From: Aquimarina sp. Aq107
GTDB taxonomy: Bacteria > Bacteroidota > Bacteroidia > Flavobacteriales > Flavobacteriaceae
Length of the DNA stretch: 64,000 nucleotides
Assembly (NCBI RefSeq): GCF_943733665.1
Contig: NZ_OX030782.1
Coordinates: 1,198,001-1,262,000, forward strand
Reading direction: 5' to 3'
In this document: one piece after another, positions 34,367 through 44,470 of the stretch
Position numbering within the stretch: position 1 is the first letter of the stretch
How the letters are laid out: each line of letters begins with the position of its first letter
The notes under the pieces: generated by a model
Told to the model about the DNA's origin: nothing
Seen by the model: the letters and a program-made list of their open reading frames with translations, nothing else
Databases searched by the model: none
Made by a program: the position numbers and the translations under genes

Positions 34367-35905
34367 ATGCTTATTAAGGTCTTTGGAAGTGCTGTTTTCG
34401 GCGTTGAGGCTACGACAATAACTGTAGAAGTTAATATAGATAAAGGGATTGGATATCATTTAGTAGGATTGCCTGACAATGCTATTAAAGAAAGTAGTTT
34501 TCGAATAGCAGCTGCACTACAGAATAATAATTATAAACTTCCTGGTAAGAAGATTACCATTAATATGGCTCCCGCAGATCTTAGAAAAGAGGGATCAGCA
34601 TATGACCTAACATTGGCTTTAGGAATATTGGCGGCTAGTTCTCAAATTAAGGGAGAACAAATTTCTGATTATTTAATAATGGGAGAATTATCATTAGACG
34701 GAAGCCTTCAACCCATAAAGGGAGCTTTGCCCATTGCCATTAAAGCTAGAGAAGAAGGGTTTAAAGGATTTATTTTACCTACTCAAAATGCAAAAGAAGC
34801 TGCAATAGTGGATAATCTGGAAGTTTATGGTGTAACAAATATTAAAGAAGTTATAGATTTTTTCGATGGAAAAGGAACTTTGAATCAAACCGTTGTGGAT
34901 ACTAGAGAAGAATTTTATAAAGAACTAGATAATCCAGAGTTTGATTTTGCGGATGTAAAAGGGCAAGAAAGTATAAAAAGATGCATGGAGATTGCTGCTG
35001 CAGGTGGTCATAATATTATTTTAGTTGGACCTCCAGGTAGTGGAAAAACAATGTTGAGTAAGAGGTTACCAAGCATATTACCTCCAATGTCTCTTCAAGA
35101 AGCATTAGAAACCACGAAAATTCATAGTGTTGTTGGAAGAATAAAAGATAATGTTGGATTAATGGCGCAACGTCCTTTTCGCAGCCCTCATCACACAATA
35201 TCTAATGTTGCTTTAGTTGGTGGAGGTAGTTATCCACAACCTGGTGAGATTTCTTTGTCACATAATGGCGTCTTGTTTTTGGATGAACTTCCTGAATTTA
35301 AACGAGAAGTCTTAGAAGTTATGCGTCAACCATTAGAGGATAGAGAAGTAACAATTTCTAGAGCTAAGTTTACCGTAACTTACCCATCGAGTTTTATGTT
35401 GGTAGCAAGTATGAATCCAAGCCCTGGTGGGTATTTTAATGATCCCGATGCGCCAGTAACTTCTTCTCCTGCAGAAATGCAAAGGTACCTTAGTAAAATA
35501 TCTGGACCTTTATTGGATCGAATTGATATTCATATCGAAGTTACTCCGGTTCCTTTTGATAAACTAAGTGAAGAAAGAAGAGGTGAGAGTAGTGTTATGA
35601 TAAGACAACGTGTTATTAAAGCTAGGGATATACAAACAAAAAGGTTTCTAGATTTAAAAAATATTCATTATAACGCCCAGATGGGTGTGAGACAATTAAG
35701 AGTTTATTGTCAATTAGATGATGCTTCAAAAGAATTATTAAAAACCGCTATGGAAAGATTAAACCTTTCGGCTAGAGCGTATGATAGAATTTTAAAGGTT
35801 TCTAGAACTATCGCAGATTTAGAAGGTTCTCAATCAATTAATGGAGATCATATTTCTGAAGCAATACAGTATCGAAGTTTAGATCGTGATGGATGGTTGG
35901 GTTAA
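34367..35905 (+). CDS. comM: ComM/YifB-family Mg-chelatase-like AAA ATPase
   Basis: The 512-residue protein has the N-terminal ChlI-like Lon-protease-fold domain (LIKVFGSAVFGVEATTITVEV) and an AAA+ domain with Walker A GPPGSGKT (near residue 221). It also has the Mg-chelatase signature RPFRSPHHTISN, Walker B LFLDELPEF and the C-terminal helical domain (NLSARAYDRILKVSRTIADLEGS). In naturally competent bacteria the family acts as a hexameric helicase that extends branch migration during uptake-linked recombination. It is a single gene. Confidence 0.93.
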   Translation: MLIKVFGSAVFGVEATTITVEVNIDKGIGYHLVGLPDNAIKESSFRIAAALQNNNYKLPGKKITINMAPADLRKEGSAYDLTLALGILAASSQIKGEQISDYLIMGELSLDGSLQPIKGALPIAIKAREEGFKGFILPTQNAKEAAIVDNLEVYGVTNIKEVIDFFDGKGTLNQTVVDTREEFYKELDNPEFDFADVKGQESIKRCMEIAAAGGHNIILVGPPGSGKTMLSKRLPSILPPMSLQEALETTKIHSVVGRIKDNVGLMAQRPFRSPHHTISNVALVGGGSYPQPGEISLSHNGVLFLDELPEFKREVLEVMRQPLEDREVTISRAKFTVTYPSSFMLVASMNPSPGGYFNDPDAPVTSSPAEMQRYLSKISGPLLDRIDIHIEVTPVPFDKLSEERRGESSVMIRQRVIKARDIQTKRFLDLKNIHYNAQMGVRQLRVYCQLDDASKELLKTAMERLNLSARAYDRILKVSRTIADLEGSQSINGDHISEAIQYRSLDRDGWLG

Positions 35906-36044
35906 ATTTTATTGAATAGGCAGAAGTTTTTTACATTATAAGTAGGGTAATTTTTGCTAAAACTGTTGTAACTAGACAAGACTTTTTTTTTGAATTAAAT
36001 AATTCTATATATTTTAAAACATTTATTAATCTTTTGCACAAATT

Positions 36045-39000
36045 ATGAAAAATTTTTATCTCTTTTTCGCTCTGCTTTTTTTCGGAATAATCAACGCTCA
36101 ATACAATCAAGAAGCTCCTTGGATGAGGGATTTCCAACAAAGTAAGACCAACAAGGAATTAAGACCAACTTTTCAAGAAATTCAACAAGCTTTTAATGAA
36201 TATTGGGAAACAAGAGACCCTAGTAAGAAGGGTAGTGGATATAAACCATTTAAAAGATGGGAATATATATGGGAAGATATAGTAGATGGAGAAGGATATT
36301 TACCAACATCTGAAGATAAATGGATTGCTTGGGAACACAAAAAAGAAATAGAAAACAAACTAGTATCTACTGATTTAAGTAACTGGGAAGCTATAGGACC
36401 TTTTACGCATACAAATACGGGTTCTTGGTCTTCTGGTCAAGCTCGAATTAATGCAATAACTGTGGATCCTAATAACGAAAATATTTGGTATGTAGGAACT
36501 CCCGCCGGAGGTTTATGGAAATCTGTTAATGCTGGAAATGCTTGGGTTCCTCTAACAGATAATTTACCCCAAATAGGGGTTTCAGGAATTGCTATAGACT
36601 ATTCTAATTCAGATATTATTTATATTTCTACAGGAGACGATGATGGAAATGATACTTTAAGTGCAGGAGTTTTTAAATCTACAGATGGCGGACAAACATG
36701 GAATGCTACTGGATTAGCACCAGATAATACACCATTATCAATGAATGAAATTTATATTCACCCAACTAATTCTAATGTATTATGGGTAGCCACTAATACT
36801 GGGGTTTTTAAATCAATAGATGCAGGTGTAACTTGGAATGTTACATTACCAGGAAATATAAAAGATATTAAGCTAAAACCAGGTAATCCAGATGTTTTAT
36901 ATGCAGTTACACCTAGTGAGTTTTATAAATCTACTAATGGAGGAGATTCTTTTAATATTATTACTAATGGAACTCCAACAGGTAGCGGTAGAATGGTTAT
37001 AGAGATCACACCTGCTAATGATGAATATGTTTACATATTAAGTGTTAATGCTGATGAGTCTTTTCAAGGAGTATATCGTTCTGAAAATAGTGGGGATTCT
37101 TTCTTAGAAAAAAACACTACTACCGATGTTATAGAAAGTCAACAAGCATTTTATGATTTAGCCTTAGGTGTTTCTCAAACAAATGCAGATGAAATATTTG
37201 TAGGTTGTTTAAATGTTTGGAAATCGAATGACGGTGGTTCTTCCTTTTCTAAGCTGAATGAATGGTTTCGTCCAGGTGATCCATCTTATACTCATGCGGA
37301 TATTCATATGATTAGGTCTTTTGGAGGAACCGTATTTGTTTGCTCTGATGGAGGGATCTATTCTTCAATAAATGGAGGGAATAACTTTACAGATCATACA
37401 GGAGGTATTCAAGCAAGTCAATTTTATAAAGTAGCTATTTCTCAGAATGATCCGAATAAAATGATTGGAGGGCTTCAAGATAATGGAGGACATGCATACA
37501 ATAATGGAAATGGTAATTGGCTAAATTATTATGGAGCGGATGGCATGGATACTGCTATAGATCCAACCAATGATGATAAGTATTATGGTTTTATCCAAAA
37601 CGGAGGTGGTTTATATATGTCTTCTAATGCAGGAAGTAGTAGTTCGGGAAGTGTAAATCAGCCTTCAGAATCTAATGGAAATTGGGTAACCCCTTTAGCT
37701 ATGAATAATAATGGAGAGTTATTTGCGGGTTATGATAACCTATACAGGCTAAATGCTACAGAGGACGGATGGGTGCAACTAGCAAGTTTAGGAAGTTCTG
37801 CGGATCAAATGGAAATTGCACCTTCCGATAATACAATTATGTATATAGCTGTTGGAAGTATACTTAAAAAAACTGAAGATTCTGGAACAACAGTTACAGA
37901 TGTATTTACTTTTGGAAGTAATATCAGAGGAATTGCAATTCATAATTCAAATCCTAATATTGTATGGATTACTACAGCTTCTGGAGTACAAAAATCGATA
38001 GATGGAGGTGTCAATTTTGATAATATTTCCTCAAATTTACCTGTAACCGATAGATATTTTTTCATAAATGATATAGTACATCAGGCGGGAGAATCTCAAG
38101 ACGCTATTTATCTAGCTACTAGTATTGGAGTGTTTAGAAGTGTTACTAATGGTTCTTGGACTCCTTTTATGAATAACCTTCCTACGACCATAGTTAATGA
38201 TTTAGAAATAAATATTGCCGATAATTCTATTACAGCCGCAACTTATGGAAGAGGGATATGGAGATCATCACTTCCTAGCTGCTTGACAATTACTGCGGAG
38301 CAAGAACTTTCTGTAGATAATGGAGTTTTTGAACAAGGATCAACTCAGGGATTATGTACAGGACAATCAATTGCACTGAATTTAGAAGTGTTAACAGGTG
38401 ATAATCCTACTTTTAGTTGGGTAGGTCCAAATGGCTATACAAGTACAGCTTCTACTATTACATTTAATGATTTATCCTTAAATGAAGCGGGAGAATATAT
38501 TGTAACAATTAACTCAGTAAATACCTGTGGGACTATAGATTATTCATTTACATTGGATATTGAAGAAGCATTAGAACCGATAGCATCAGATGTGAATGTT
38601 TGTGCAGACGATACAGCTGTGCTTACAGCATCAGGAAGTTCAGATTTTAAATGGTATACTTCCGCTTCAGGAGGAACTGAAATTGCTACAGGTAGTTCAT
38701 TTACAACTCCACCGATTGCAGCACCTACTATGTATTATGTATCTGGGGTTTCTGGTAAAATTGTTACTGAACAAACTATGTCTCCTGGAATAAATACAGC
38801 TACCGATTATACGAATTCTCCAGGAATCATTTTTAACACTTCGGACGATGTAATCATAGAATCTTTTACAGTATCTGCTATGCAAGCAGGAGAAAGAACT
38901 ATCCAAGTGGCAAATAGCTCTGGTGATTTGATAGCATCAGCCACAGTTGATATTCCAGAAGGGGAATCACTAGTAACGGTAAATCTTAATGTGCCTAAAG

Positions 39001-39815
39001 GAGAGAATAATGTGATATCTGTTTCTAGTGATTTAGTATTGCTTAGAAGGACTCCAGCAGGAAATGGAGTAAATTATCCATATACATCTCCTTCTAATAT
39101 TATTTCGATCGTAGGAAACTCGTTCAATGCATTAGATTTTTATTACTTTTTTTACGAATGGAACTTTACTTCAAAGGGAGGAAGATGTGAATCCATAAGG
39201 ACACCTATAAATGTTAATATAGCAACTGATACTCCAGATTTATCAGATGGAGATACTGAGTATAGTATTGACGGAGGAACGTCTATATCATTTAGCGATG
39301 GAGAAACTATTGAAATTTTAGAAGATTTAAATATAGTATTGACAATACCAGCTTCTCCTTTTAATGCTTCTGTAGTTTGGACAGCTCCAGGAGGTCAAGC
39401 GTATAATACGGATAGTATTAGTTTTGATAATATAGTACTTAATGGTGATGAAGATGGAGATTGGACAGTAGAAGTTACTTTTGGAGCAAATTGTGGAGTA
39501 ACACAACAAGTAATTAATTTTACATTGGATGTTGAGCCCGCTACACTTAATGTTGAAGATTTTACTTTTGATACAATAAGAATTCATCCAAATCCTACAC
39601 AAAATAAGTTGTATATTGATAATGCTGTAGATTTTATTGATCCAAGGATTACAATTTTTGATATAAGAGGAAGAAGATTAAACAGTCCACTTGATATACA
39701 GAAAATAACATCTAAGCAGATTGAATTAAATACTTCATCCATATCACCTGGAGCTTATTTCATAATAATCGAAAACGATCAAAGAAGGTTAGTTAAGAAG
39801 ATGGTTAAAGAATAG
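36045..39815 (+). CDS. Large secreted Asp-box (BNR/sortilin-like) protein with T9SS sorting domain
   Basis: The 1256-residue protein has a signal peptide (MKNFYLFFALLFFGIINAQ). Residues 120-740 form a beta-propeller region with about nine Asp-box repeats (STDGGQTWNATG, SIDAGVTWNVT, SNDGGSSFSKL and similar), as in the VPS10/sortilin and exo-glycosidase-like folds. Ig-like and adhesion-type domains follow (760-1170). The final 85 residues are a type A sorting domain (RIHPNPTQNKLYID...SPGAYFIIIEND...VKKMVKE). The predicted location is the cell surface or outside the cell. A catalytic role is not evident. Confidence 0.85.
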   Translation: MKNFYLFFALLFFGIINAQYNQEAPWMRDFQQSKTNKELRPTFQEIQQAFNEYWETRDPSKKGSGYKPFKRWEYIWEDIVDGEGYLPTSEDKWIAWEHKKEIENKLVSTDLSNWEAIGPFTHTNTGSWSSGQARINAITVDPNNENIWYVGTPAGGLWKSVNAGNAWVPLTDNLPQIGVSGIAIDYSNSDIIYISTGDDDGNDTLSAGVFKSTDGGQTWNATGLAPDNTPLSMNEIYIHPTNSNVLWVATNTGVFKSIDAGVTWNVTLPGNIKDIKLKPGNPDVLYAVTPSEFYKSTNGGDSFNIITNGTPTGSGRMVIEITPANDEYVYILSVNADESFQGVYRSENSGDSFLEKNTTTDVIESQQAFYDLALGVSQTNADEIFVGCLNVWKSNDGGSSFSKLNEWFRPGDPSYTHADIHMIRSFGGTVFVCSDGGIYSSINGGNNFTDHTGGIQASQFYKVAISQNDPNKMIGGLQDNGGHAYNNGNGNWLNYYGADGMDTAIDPTNDDKYYGFIQNGGGLYMSSNAGSSSSGSVNQPSESNGNWVTPLAMNNNGELFAGYDNLYRLNATEDGWVQLASLGSSADQMEIAPSDNTIMYIAVGSILKKTEDSGTTVTDVFTFGSNIRGIAIHNSNPNIVWITTASGVQKSIDGGVNFDNISSNLPVTDRYFFINDIVHQAGESQDAIYLATSIGVFRSVTNGSWTPFMNNLPTTIVNDLEINIADNSITAATYGRGIWRSSLPSCLTITAEQELSVDNGVFEQGSTQGLCTGQSIALNLEVLTGDNPTFSWVGPNGYTSTASTITFNDLSLNEAGEYIVTINSVNTCGTIDYSFTLDIEEALEPIASDVNVCADDTAVLTASGSSDFKWYTSASGGTEIATGSSFTTPPIAAPTMYYVSGVSGKIVTEQTMSPGINTATDYTNSPGIIFNTSDDVIIESFTVSAMQAGERTIQVANSSGDLIASATVDIPEGESLVTVNLNVPKGENNVISVSSDLVLLRRTPAGNGVNYPYTSPSNIISIVGNSFNALDFYYFFYEWNFTSKGGRCESIRTPINVNIATDTPDLSDGDTEYSIDGGTSISFSDGETIEILEDLNIVLTIPASPFNASVVWTAPGGQAYNTDSISFDNIVLNGDEDGDWTVEVTFGANCGVTQQVINFTLDVEPATLNVEDFTFDTIRIHPNPTQNKLYIDNAVDFIDPRITIFDIRGRRLNSPLDIQKITSKQIELNTSSISPGAYFIIIENDQRRLVKKMVKE

Positions 39816-40142
39816 TTCGAAAAACCAATAATAACTTAATTAAAATTTATTAATGTAAATTAATAAGGCTTTATATGTTTGGTGTTATAACGAATGTATA
39901 AAGCCTTATTATTGAAATTTAATATAAGAAAGAAAAGAGACTAATCTTATATGTATAAAAAATAATGAGGTATCATCATTGTAATACTATTTGATAATGA
40001 AATTAAATAAATCTTAAAATTTTGATACTTATATGAACTTTTTTGAATAAAAAAGAGTCTTTTTAACTTTTTTTTAATAATACATCAATGTAAATACTCA
40101 ATTCGTTAAACTATTTTTAAACCTTAATCAAAAAAATAAAAC
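39816..40142. other. Intergenic region with a 14-bp hairpin
   Basis: 327 bp between two rightward genes. It contains the hairpin at 39862-39910 and no open frame of note. No convincing promoter match was found. Confidence 0.5.
39862..39910 (+). terminator. Probable terminator after the Asp-box protein gene
   Basis: AATAAGGCTTTATA (39862-39875) and its exact reverse complement (39897-39910) form a 14-bp stem with a 21-nt loop, about 47 bp after the stop. The downstream T tract is weak. Confidence 0.6.
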
Positions 40143-43019
40143 ATGAAAACTCGAATATCTAGGGCGCTTCTTGTAGCATTATCCTTTTTATTTGTTTCCG
40201 TAATTTCTTGTAAAAAAGAAACAACAGAAACACTACCAGAAAAAGAGGAAGTTGGTAAATTATCAATCGATTTTGAAAAGTATGAATTAGAAAATGGCCT
40301 TCAGGTTGTTTTACATCAAGATAAATCTGATCCGATTGTTTCTGTAGCAATACAGTATGGTGTAGGATCTAATCGCGAAAAAACAGGAAGAACAGGGTTT
40401 GCTCATTTATTCGAGCATATGTTATTCCAAGAATCAGAAAACGTACCTCAGGATCAGTTTTTCAAAAAGATTCAGGATGTAGGAGGAACTCTTAATGGAG
40501 GTACTTGGCAAGATGGAACTATATATTACGAAGTGGTTCCTAAAAATGCAATGGAAACAGTAATGTGGTTAGAATCAGATAGAATGGGATTCTTAATTAA
40601 TACAGTTACCGAAAGCGCATTTAATAATCAACAAGAAGTTGTCCAAAACGAAAAGAGACAGCGAGTTGATAATAATCCTTATGGTCATACAAGTTGGGTA
40701 ATTGATAAAAATATTTTCCCAGAAGGACATCCTTATAATTGGCAAGTGATAGGGGAGTTAGTAGATCTTCAGAATGCAACGGTAGAAGATGTAAAGGAGT
40801 TTTATGATAAGTATTATGGACCAAATAATGCTACACTGGTATTAGCAGGTGATTTTGAAACAGCAGATGCTAAGGCAATGATTGAAAAGTATTTTGGTGA
40901 AATCAAAAAAAGACAACCAGTAGAAAAGCTAAAAGTTCAGAATGTAACTTTATCCGAGACAAAGAGGTTTATGCATGAAGATAATTTTGCTACAACTGCT
41001 CAACTTAATATGGTATGGCCAACTGTAGAACAATATACGGATGATGCATATGCCTTAGATTTTTTAGGAGAATTGTTGTCCGAAGGAAAAAAAGCCCCAT
41101 TGTATAAGGTGTTAGTTAAAGAAAAGGAATTGACATCGGATACAAATGCTTGGAACCGTTCTATGGAAATAGCCGGTAAATTTAGAGTTAATGTTACCGC
41201 TAATGAAGGAAAAAGCTTAGCAGATATCGAAGCTGGAGTTTTTGAAGCATTTAAGAAATTTGAAGAAGAAGGAATCACAGATACGGATATTGAAAGAATA
41301 AAAGCCGGTCTAGAGACTCAATTTTATAATGGAATAAGTAGTGTTTTAGGAAAATCTTTTCAGTTAGCACAGTATAATGTATTTGCAGAAGATCCTGGAT
41401 TTATTACCCAAGATATAGAAAATATCAAAGCGGTTACCAAAGAAGATGTATTGAGAGTATATAATAAGTACATTAAAGGAAAACCTTATGTTATTACTAG
41501 CTTTGTTCCTAAAGGGAAAGTTGATTTAGCAGCCAATGATTCTGAAAAAGCTGCTGTTGTAGAAGAAGAAATCAAAGAGAATGTAGAAAAAGCAGTAGCA
41601 GAAACAAAAGAAGAAATAGAAAAGACGCCATCTGCTTTCGATAGATCTGTAGCTCCTAAAGAAGGAGAATCTCCTAAGCTTAATATTCCATCTTCTTGGA
41701 ATACAACATTAGCTAATGGAATGAAAGTATACGGAATGGAACAAAATGAACTCCCATTGGTCAATTTTAGTTTAGTAATTTCTGGAGGTCATTTATTAGA
41801 TTCTTTTGATAAGGTTGGAGTTGCAAATCTTATGACCGATATAATGATGGAAGGAACAGCAACTAAAACTCCAGAGCAGTTAGAAGAAGAAATAGAATTG
41901 TTAGGAGCTTCAATTAATATGTATACTACAAGAGAGGCTATAATTATTAGTGGGAATACATTGGCGCGTAATCTAGATAAAACGATAAACCTTGTAGAAG
42001 AAATTTTATTACAACCTAGATGGGATGAGGAAGAATTCGCAAGAATTAAGACCAAAACTATTAATGGGATAAAAAGATCTGCTGCTAATCCTAATGTAGT
42101 TGCGAGAAATGTATATAATAAGGTATTGTATGGAGATAAACACATGTTTGCATATCCTACTAGTGGAACAGTAGCGTCAGTAGAATCTATAACTATAGAT
42201 GACCTAAAGCAATTTTATGCAAATAATTTTTCTCCATCCGTTAGTAAATTTCAAATAGTTGGTGATTTAAATAAGGATATGGCTATAGCTTCTCTTAAAA
42301 ATTTAGAGAGTAAATGGGCAAGCAAAGAAGTTACTATTCCTGAGTACGAAATTGTAAATAATAGAGATAAAGCATCTTTATACTTTGTAGATATTCCTAA
42401 TGCAAAACAATCGGTTATTAATATTGGGTATTTGTCTATGGCTCGTACGGATGAAGATTATTTTCCAGCTACAGTAATGAATTATAAATTAGGAGGATCA
42501 TTTTCCGGGAACGTAAACCTAATTCTTAGAGAAGAAAAAGGATACACCTATGGCGCTAGATCAGGGTTTAGTGGAAGTAAAATCCCAGGAACATTTACAG
42601 CTTCTTCAAGTGTACGTACCAATACCACTTTTGAATCTGTAAAAATATTTAAAGATGAGATCGAAAAATATAAAAACGGTATTTCTGAAGAAGATTTAAC
42701 ATTTACTAAAAATGCTTTAATTAAATCAAATGCACGTAAATTCGAAACTCAATTTGCGTTATTAGGAATATTGCAAGAAATGGGAAGATATGACCTTCCG
42801 GCTGATTATATAGCTAAAGAAGAGTCAATTATTGAAGGAATGACTCTAGAACAGCATAAAGCACTAGCTAACAAATATCTGGATGAGTCTAAAATGGCTT
42901 ATTTAGTTATTGGAGATGCTGCAACTCAGTTTGAACAATTTAAAAATGCTGGTTTTGACGAAGTTGTAATGTTAGATAAAGATGCTAATGAAGTTAAATT
43001 ATCTGATGTAAAGATGTAA
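40143..43019 (+). CDS. M16-family (insulinase/pitrilysin-like) zinc peptidase, two-domain lipoprotein
   Basis: The 958-residue protein has a lipoprotein signal (SVISCKKE). It contains two M16 domains joined near residues 465-510 by a charged helix (AAVVEEEIKENVEKAVAETKEE). The first carries the inverted zinc motif HLFEH (in GFAHLFEHMLFQE) and the distal Glu region QEVVQNEKR. The second lacks HXXEH, as is usual for the non-catalytic half. It probably acts in the periplasm or on the outer membrane. Terminators lie on both sides, so it is a single gene. Confidence 0.93.
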   Translation: MKTRISRALLVALSFLFVSVISCKKETTETLPEKEEVGKLSIDFEKYELENGLQVVLHQDKSDPIVSVAIQYGVGSNREKTGRTGFAHLFEHMLFQESENVPQDQFFKKIQDVGGTLNGGTWQDGTIYYEVVPKNAMETVMWLESDRMGFLINTVTESAFNNQQEVVQNEKRQRVDNNPYGHTSWVIDKNIFPEGHPYNWQVIGELVDLQNATVEDVKEFYDKYYGPNNATLVLAGDFETADAKAMIEKYFGEIKKRQPVEKLKVQNVTLSETKRFMHEDNFATTAQLNMVWPTVEQYTDDAYALDFLGELLSEGKKAPLYKVLVKEKELTSDTNAWNRSMEIAGKFRVNVTANEGKSLADIEAGVFEAFKKFEEEGITDTDIERIKAGLETQFYNGISSVLGKSFQLAQYNVFAEDPGFITQDIENIKAVTKEDVLRVYNKYIKGKPYVITSFVPKGKVDLAANDSEKAAVVEEEIKENVEKAVAETKEEIEKTPSAFDRSVAPKEGESPKLNIPSSWNTTLANGMKVYGMEQNELPLVNFSLVISGGHLLDSFDKVGVANLMTDIMMEGTATKTPEQLEEEIELLGASINMYTTREAIIISGNTLARNLDKTINLVEEILLQPRWDEEEFARIKTKTINGIKRSAANPNVVARNVYNKVLYGDKHMFAYPTSGTVASVESITIDDLKQFYANNFSPSVSKFQIVGDLNKDMAIASLKNLESKWASKEVTIPEYEIVNNRDKASLYFVDIPNAKQSVINIGYLSMARTDEDYFPATVMNYKLGGSFSGNVNLILREEKGYTYGARSGFSGSKIPGTFTASSSVRTNTTFESVKIFKDEIEKYKNGISEEDLTFTKNALIKSNARKFETQFALLGILQEMGRYDLPADYIAKEESIIEGMTLEQHKALANKYLDESKMAYLVIGDAATQFEQFKNAGFDEVVMLDKDANEVKLSDVKM

Positions 43020-43046
43020 TTATTATATCAGTATACAATAGTTAAG

Positions 43047-43081
43047 ATAAAGGAGAACTTTCACGTTCTCCTTTATTTTTT
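43047..43081. terminator. Bidirectional terminator after the M16 peptidase gene
   Basis: A 12-bp stem (43047-43058 with 43065-43076) has a 6-nt loop and flanking A and T runs. It touches the stop codon of the leftward gene at 43081. Confidence 0.85.
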
Positions 43082-43431
43082 TATTGGCTATTGTGTTTGA
43101 TTTTTATTTTTTGCACTAATCGACAAATGTATTTTTTAAACTCCATATTTCTTATACCATAGCCATCTAATCCAATTAATTCAACATTTCTTGAGTCCCT
43201 TGATTTTAAAGAAATATAAAATAGAGAATATCCATCCCTTTTGAACCAGATTTCATTTTCTTTTCTTAATATTTCATAGGTACTACATTCTTCAGAAAAA
43301 GGTGATTCCTTTATTAAAGAGTAGTTTTCATAATTTATACATTCATAATGTTGCTCAATTTTTGCCCAATAAAATTGATAGTACATTACCAGAATAAGAG
43401 TAAATGTTATAAGTAAGATAATTGCGAACAT
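43081..43431 (-). CDS. Hypothetical protein with N-terminal membrane anchor
   Basis: The 116-residue protein has one N-terminal hydrophobic helix (MFAIILLITFTLILVMYYQFYW) and a soluble basic domain with a C-terminal KIKIKHN stretch. I do not recognise a family. It lies 25 bp after the MORN/YwqK-repeat protein gene on the same strand, so the two probably form a small operon. Confidence 0.55.
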   Translation of the reverse strand: MFAIILLITFTLILVMYYQFYWAKIEQHYECINYENYSLIKESPFSEECSTYEILRKENEIWFKRDGYSLFYISLKSRDSRNVELIGLDGYGIRNMEFKKYICRLVQKIKIKHNSQ

Positions 43432-43456
43432 GACATTGTACGGTTTAAAAGAAATT

Positions 43457-44029
43457 TTAATAATTTCCGATGGATTGATTTACAGAAAAGAAGTTTAAAT
43501 CTTTTGATTTATCATCTAAAATTAATTCTCGCTTTTCTATATCATCTTCGAATGTTATTATTTTTTTTAATTCTCCTAATTCATTATATGTTTTCCAAGT
43601 ACCTTGTCTCTTACCTTTGATAAAAACTCCCTCAATTTTTGTTTTTCCATTAGAATAAAACGCTTTCCAGATTCCATTTTCATCACCGTTATCGTAGCTT
43701 TCGACAAATATTAATTTTCCTTTTTGGTCATAGATTTTCCATTGACCATGAGTTTTATCATTATTAAATTCCCCTTCTTTTTTTAATTGGCCATTAACAT
43801 AAAATAACTTCCATGCTCCATGTAATTTGTTATTACTTGTTTCCCTAATTTCTTTTATAGAACCATTACTATAATAAAAGGTTTTACTATTGTTTTTTTG
43901 TTCTATTGTAGTATTTGATATACTATTAGTAGAGTTTTCACTTACTAAAGATAATGACTGCTGTGCTTTGAGTTTAGGAAGAAATATTAAACTGATAGAG
44001 AATATTGTTTTAAGAAGTGTGCTTTTCAT
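43457..44029 (-). CDS. Exported MORN/YwqK-repeat protein
   Basis: The 190-residue product from ATG 44029 has a signal peptide (MKSTLLKTIFSISLIFLPKLKAQ). It is followed by four to five tandem repeats of about 23 residues (YSNGSIKEIRETSNNKLHGAWKLFY, VNGQLKKEGEFNNDKTHGQWKIY, YSNGKTKIEGVFIKGKRQGTWKTY). These are the YwqK/MORN type, often labelled antitoxin-like in databases, though no toxin is evident. It likely acts in the periplasm. It diverges from the eCIS operon, 442 bp away. Confidence 0.8.
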   Translation of the reverse strand: MKSTLLKTIFSISLIFLPKLKAQQSLSLVSENSTNSISNTTIEQKNNSKTFYYSNGSIKEIRETSNNKLHGAWKLFYVNGQLKKEGEFNNDKTHGQWKIYDQKGKLIFVESYDNGDENGIWKAFYSNGKTKIEGVFIKGKRQGTWKTYNELGELKKIITFEDDIEKRELILDDKSKDLNFFSVNQSIGNY

Positions 44030-44056
44030 AATAAAAGTGCTTTTCGTTTTGATCAA

Positions 44057-44470
44057 TACAAAGATTTATAATAATAGGATCTTTTTTTACACCTCTTTAA
44101 GTGAAAATGCATTCACGGTTTTCAGGGAATAGAACTCTTGTTTTGTGCGTTATTTTGTTTATGATATAATAGTAATAAATAGTATTATAGAACAGTAATT
44201 TTTAGGGACATTTACCCCTATATAGAATAGTTATTTTCCTTTGCAGATTCCGTGTTTTAGCTATGTTGATTAATCGATCTAAAGCATAATTTTATAACAT
44301 CTTAATCGAACAGATATTCCCCTTTTAATGGTTAAGGATACACTACCCCATTTTTAATTAGAACGCCCTATTTCTTAGATTTTTGAAGATGTAAATCATC
44401 TTTTTGAATTCAATTTTTGATAAAAAAGAAACTGATTTATAAAAACAGTTAATTCTATAATTATAAGAAT
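44057..44470. other. Upstream control region of the eCIS operon
   Basis: 414 bp between divergent genes. It must hold the promoter of the eCIS operon, but I see no perfect TTTG/TAnnTTTG pair. It contains a weak hairpin with a short T run (AAGATG/CATCTT, 44386-44405), a smaller stem AACTG/CAGTT near 44430-44450, and several isolated CCCC-containing stretches (44215-44345). These could form a leader-type control element. Confidence 0.5.

Noticed and set aside
38596..38793. Short frames inside the large Asp-box gene and inside the eCIS genes, on both strands
   Set aside because: They are shadows of long, well-supported genes with domain content and have no independent features.
43457..44029. 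YwqK-type antitoxin of a toxin-antitoxin pair
   Set aside because: The repeats match that label, but the protein has a signal peptide and the neighbouring 116-residue protein has no toxin features.
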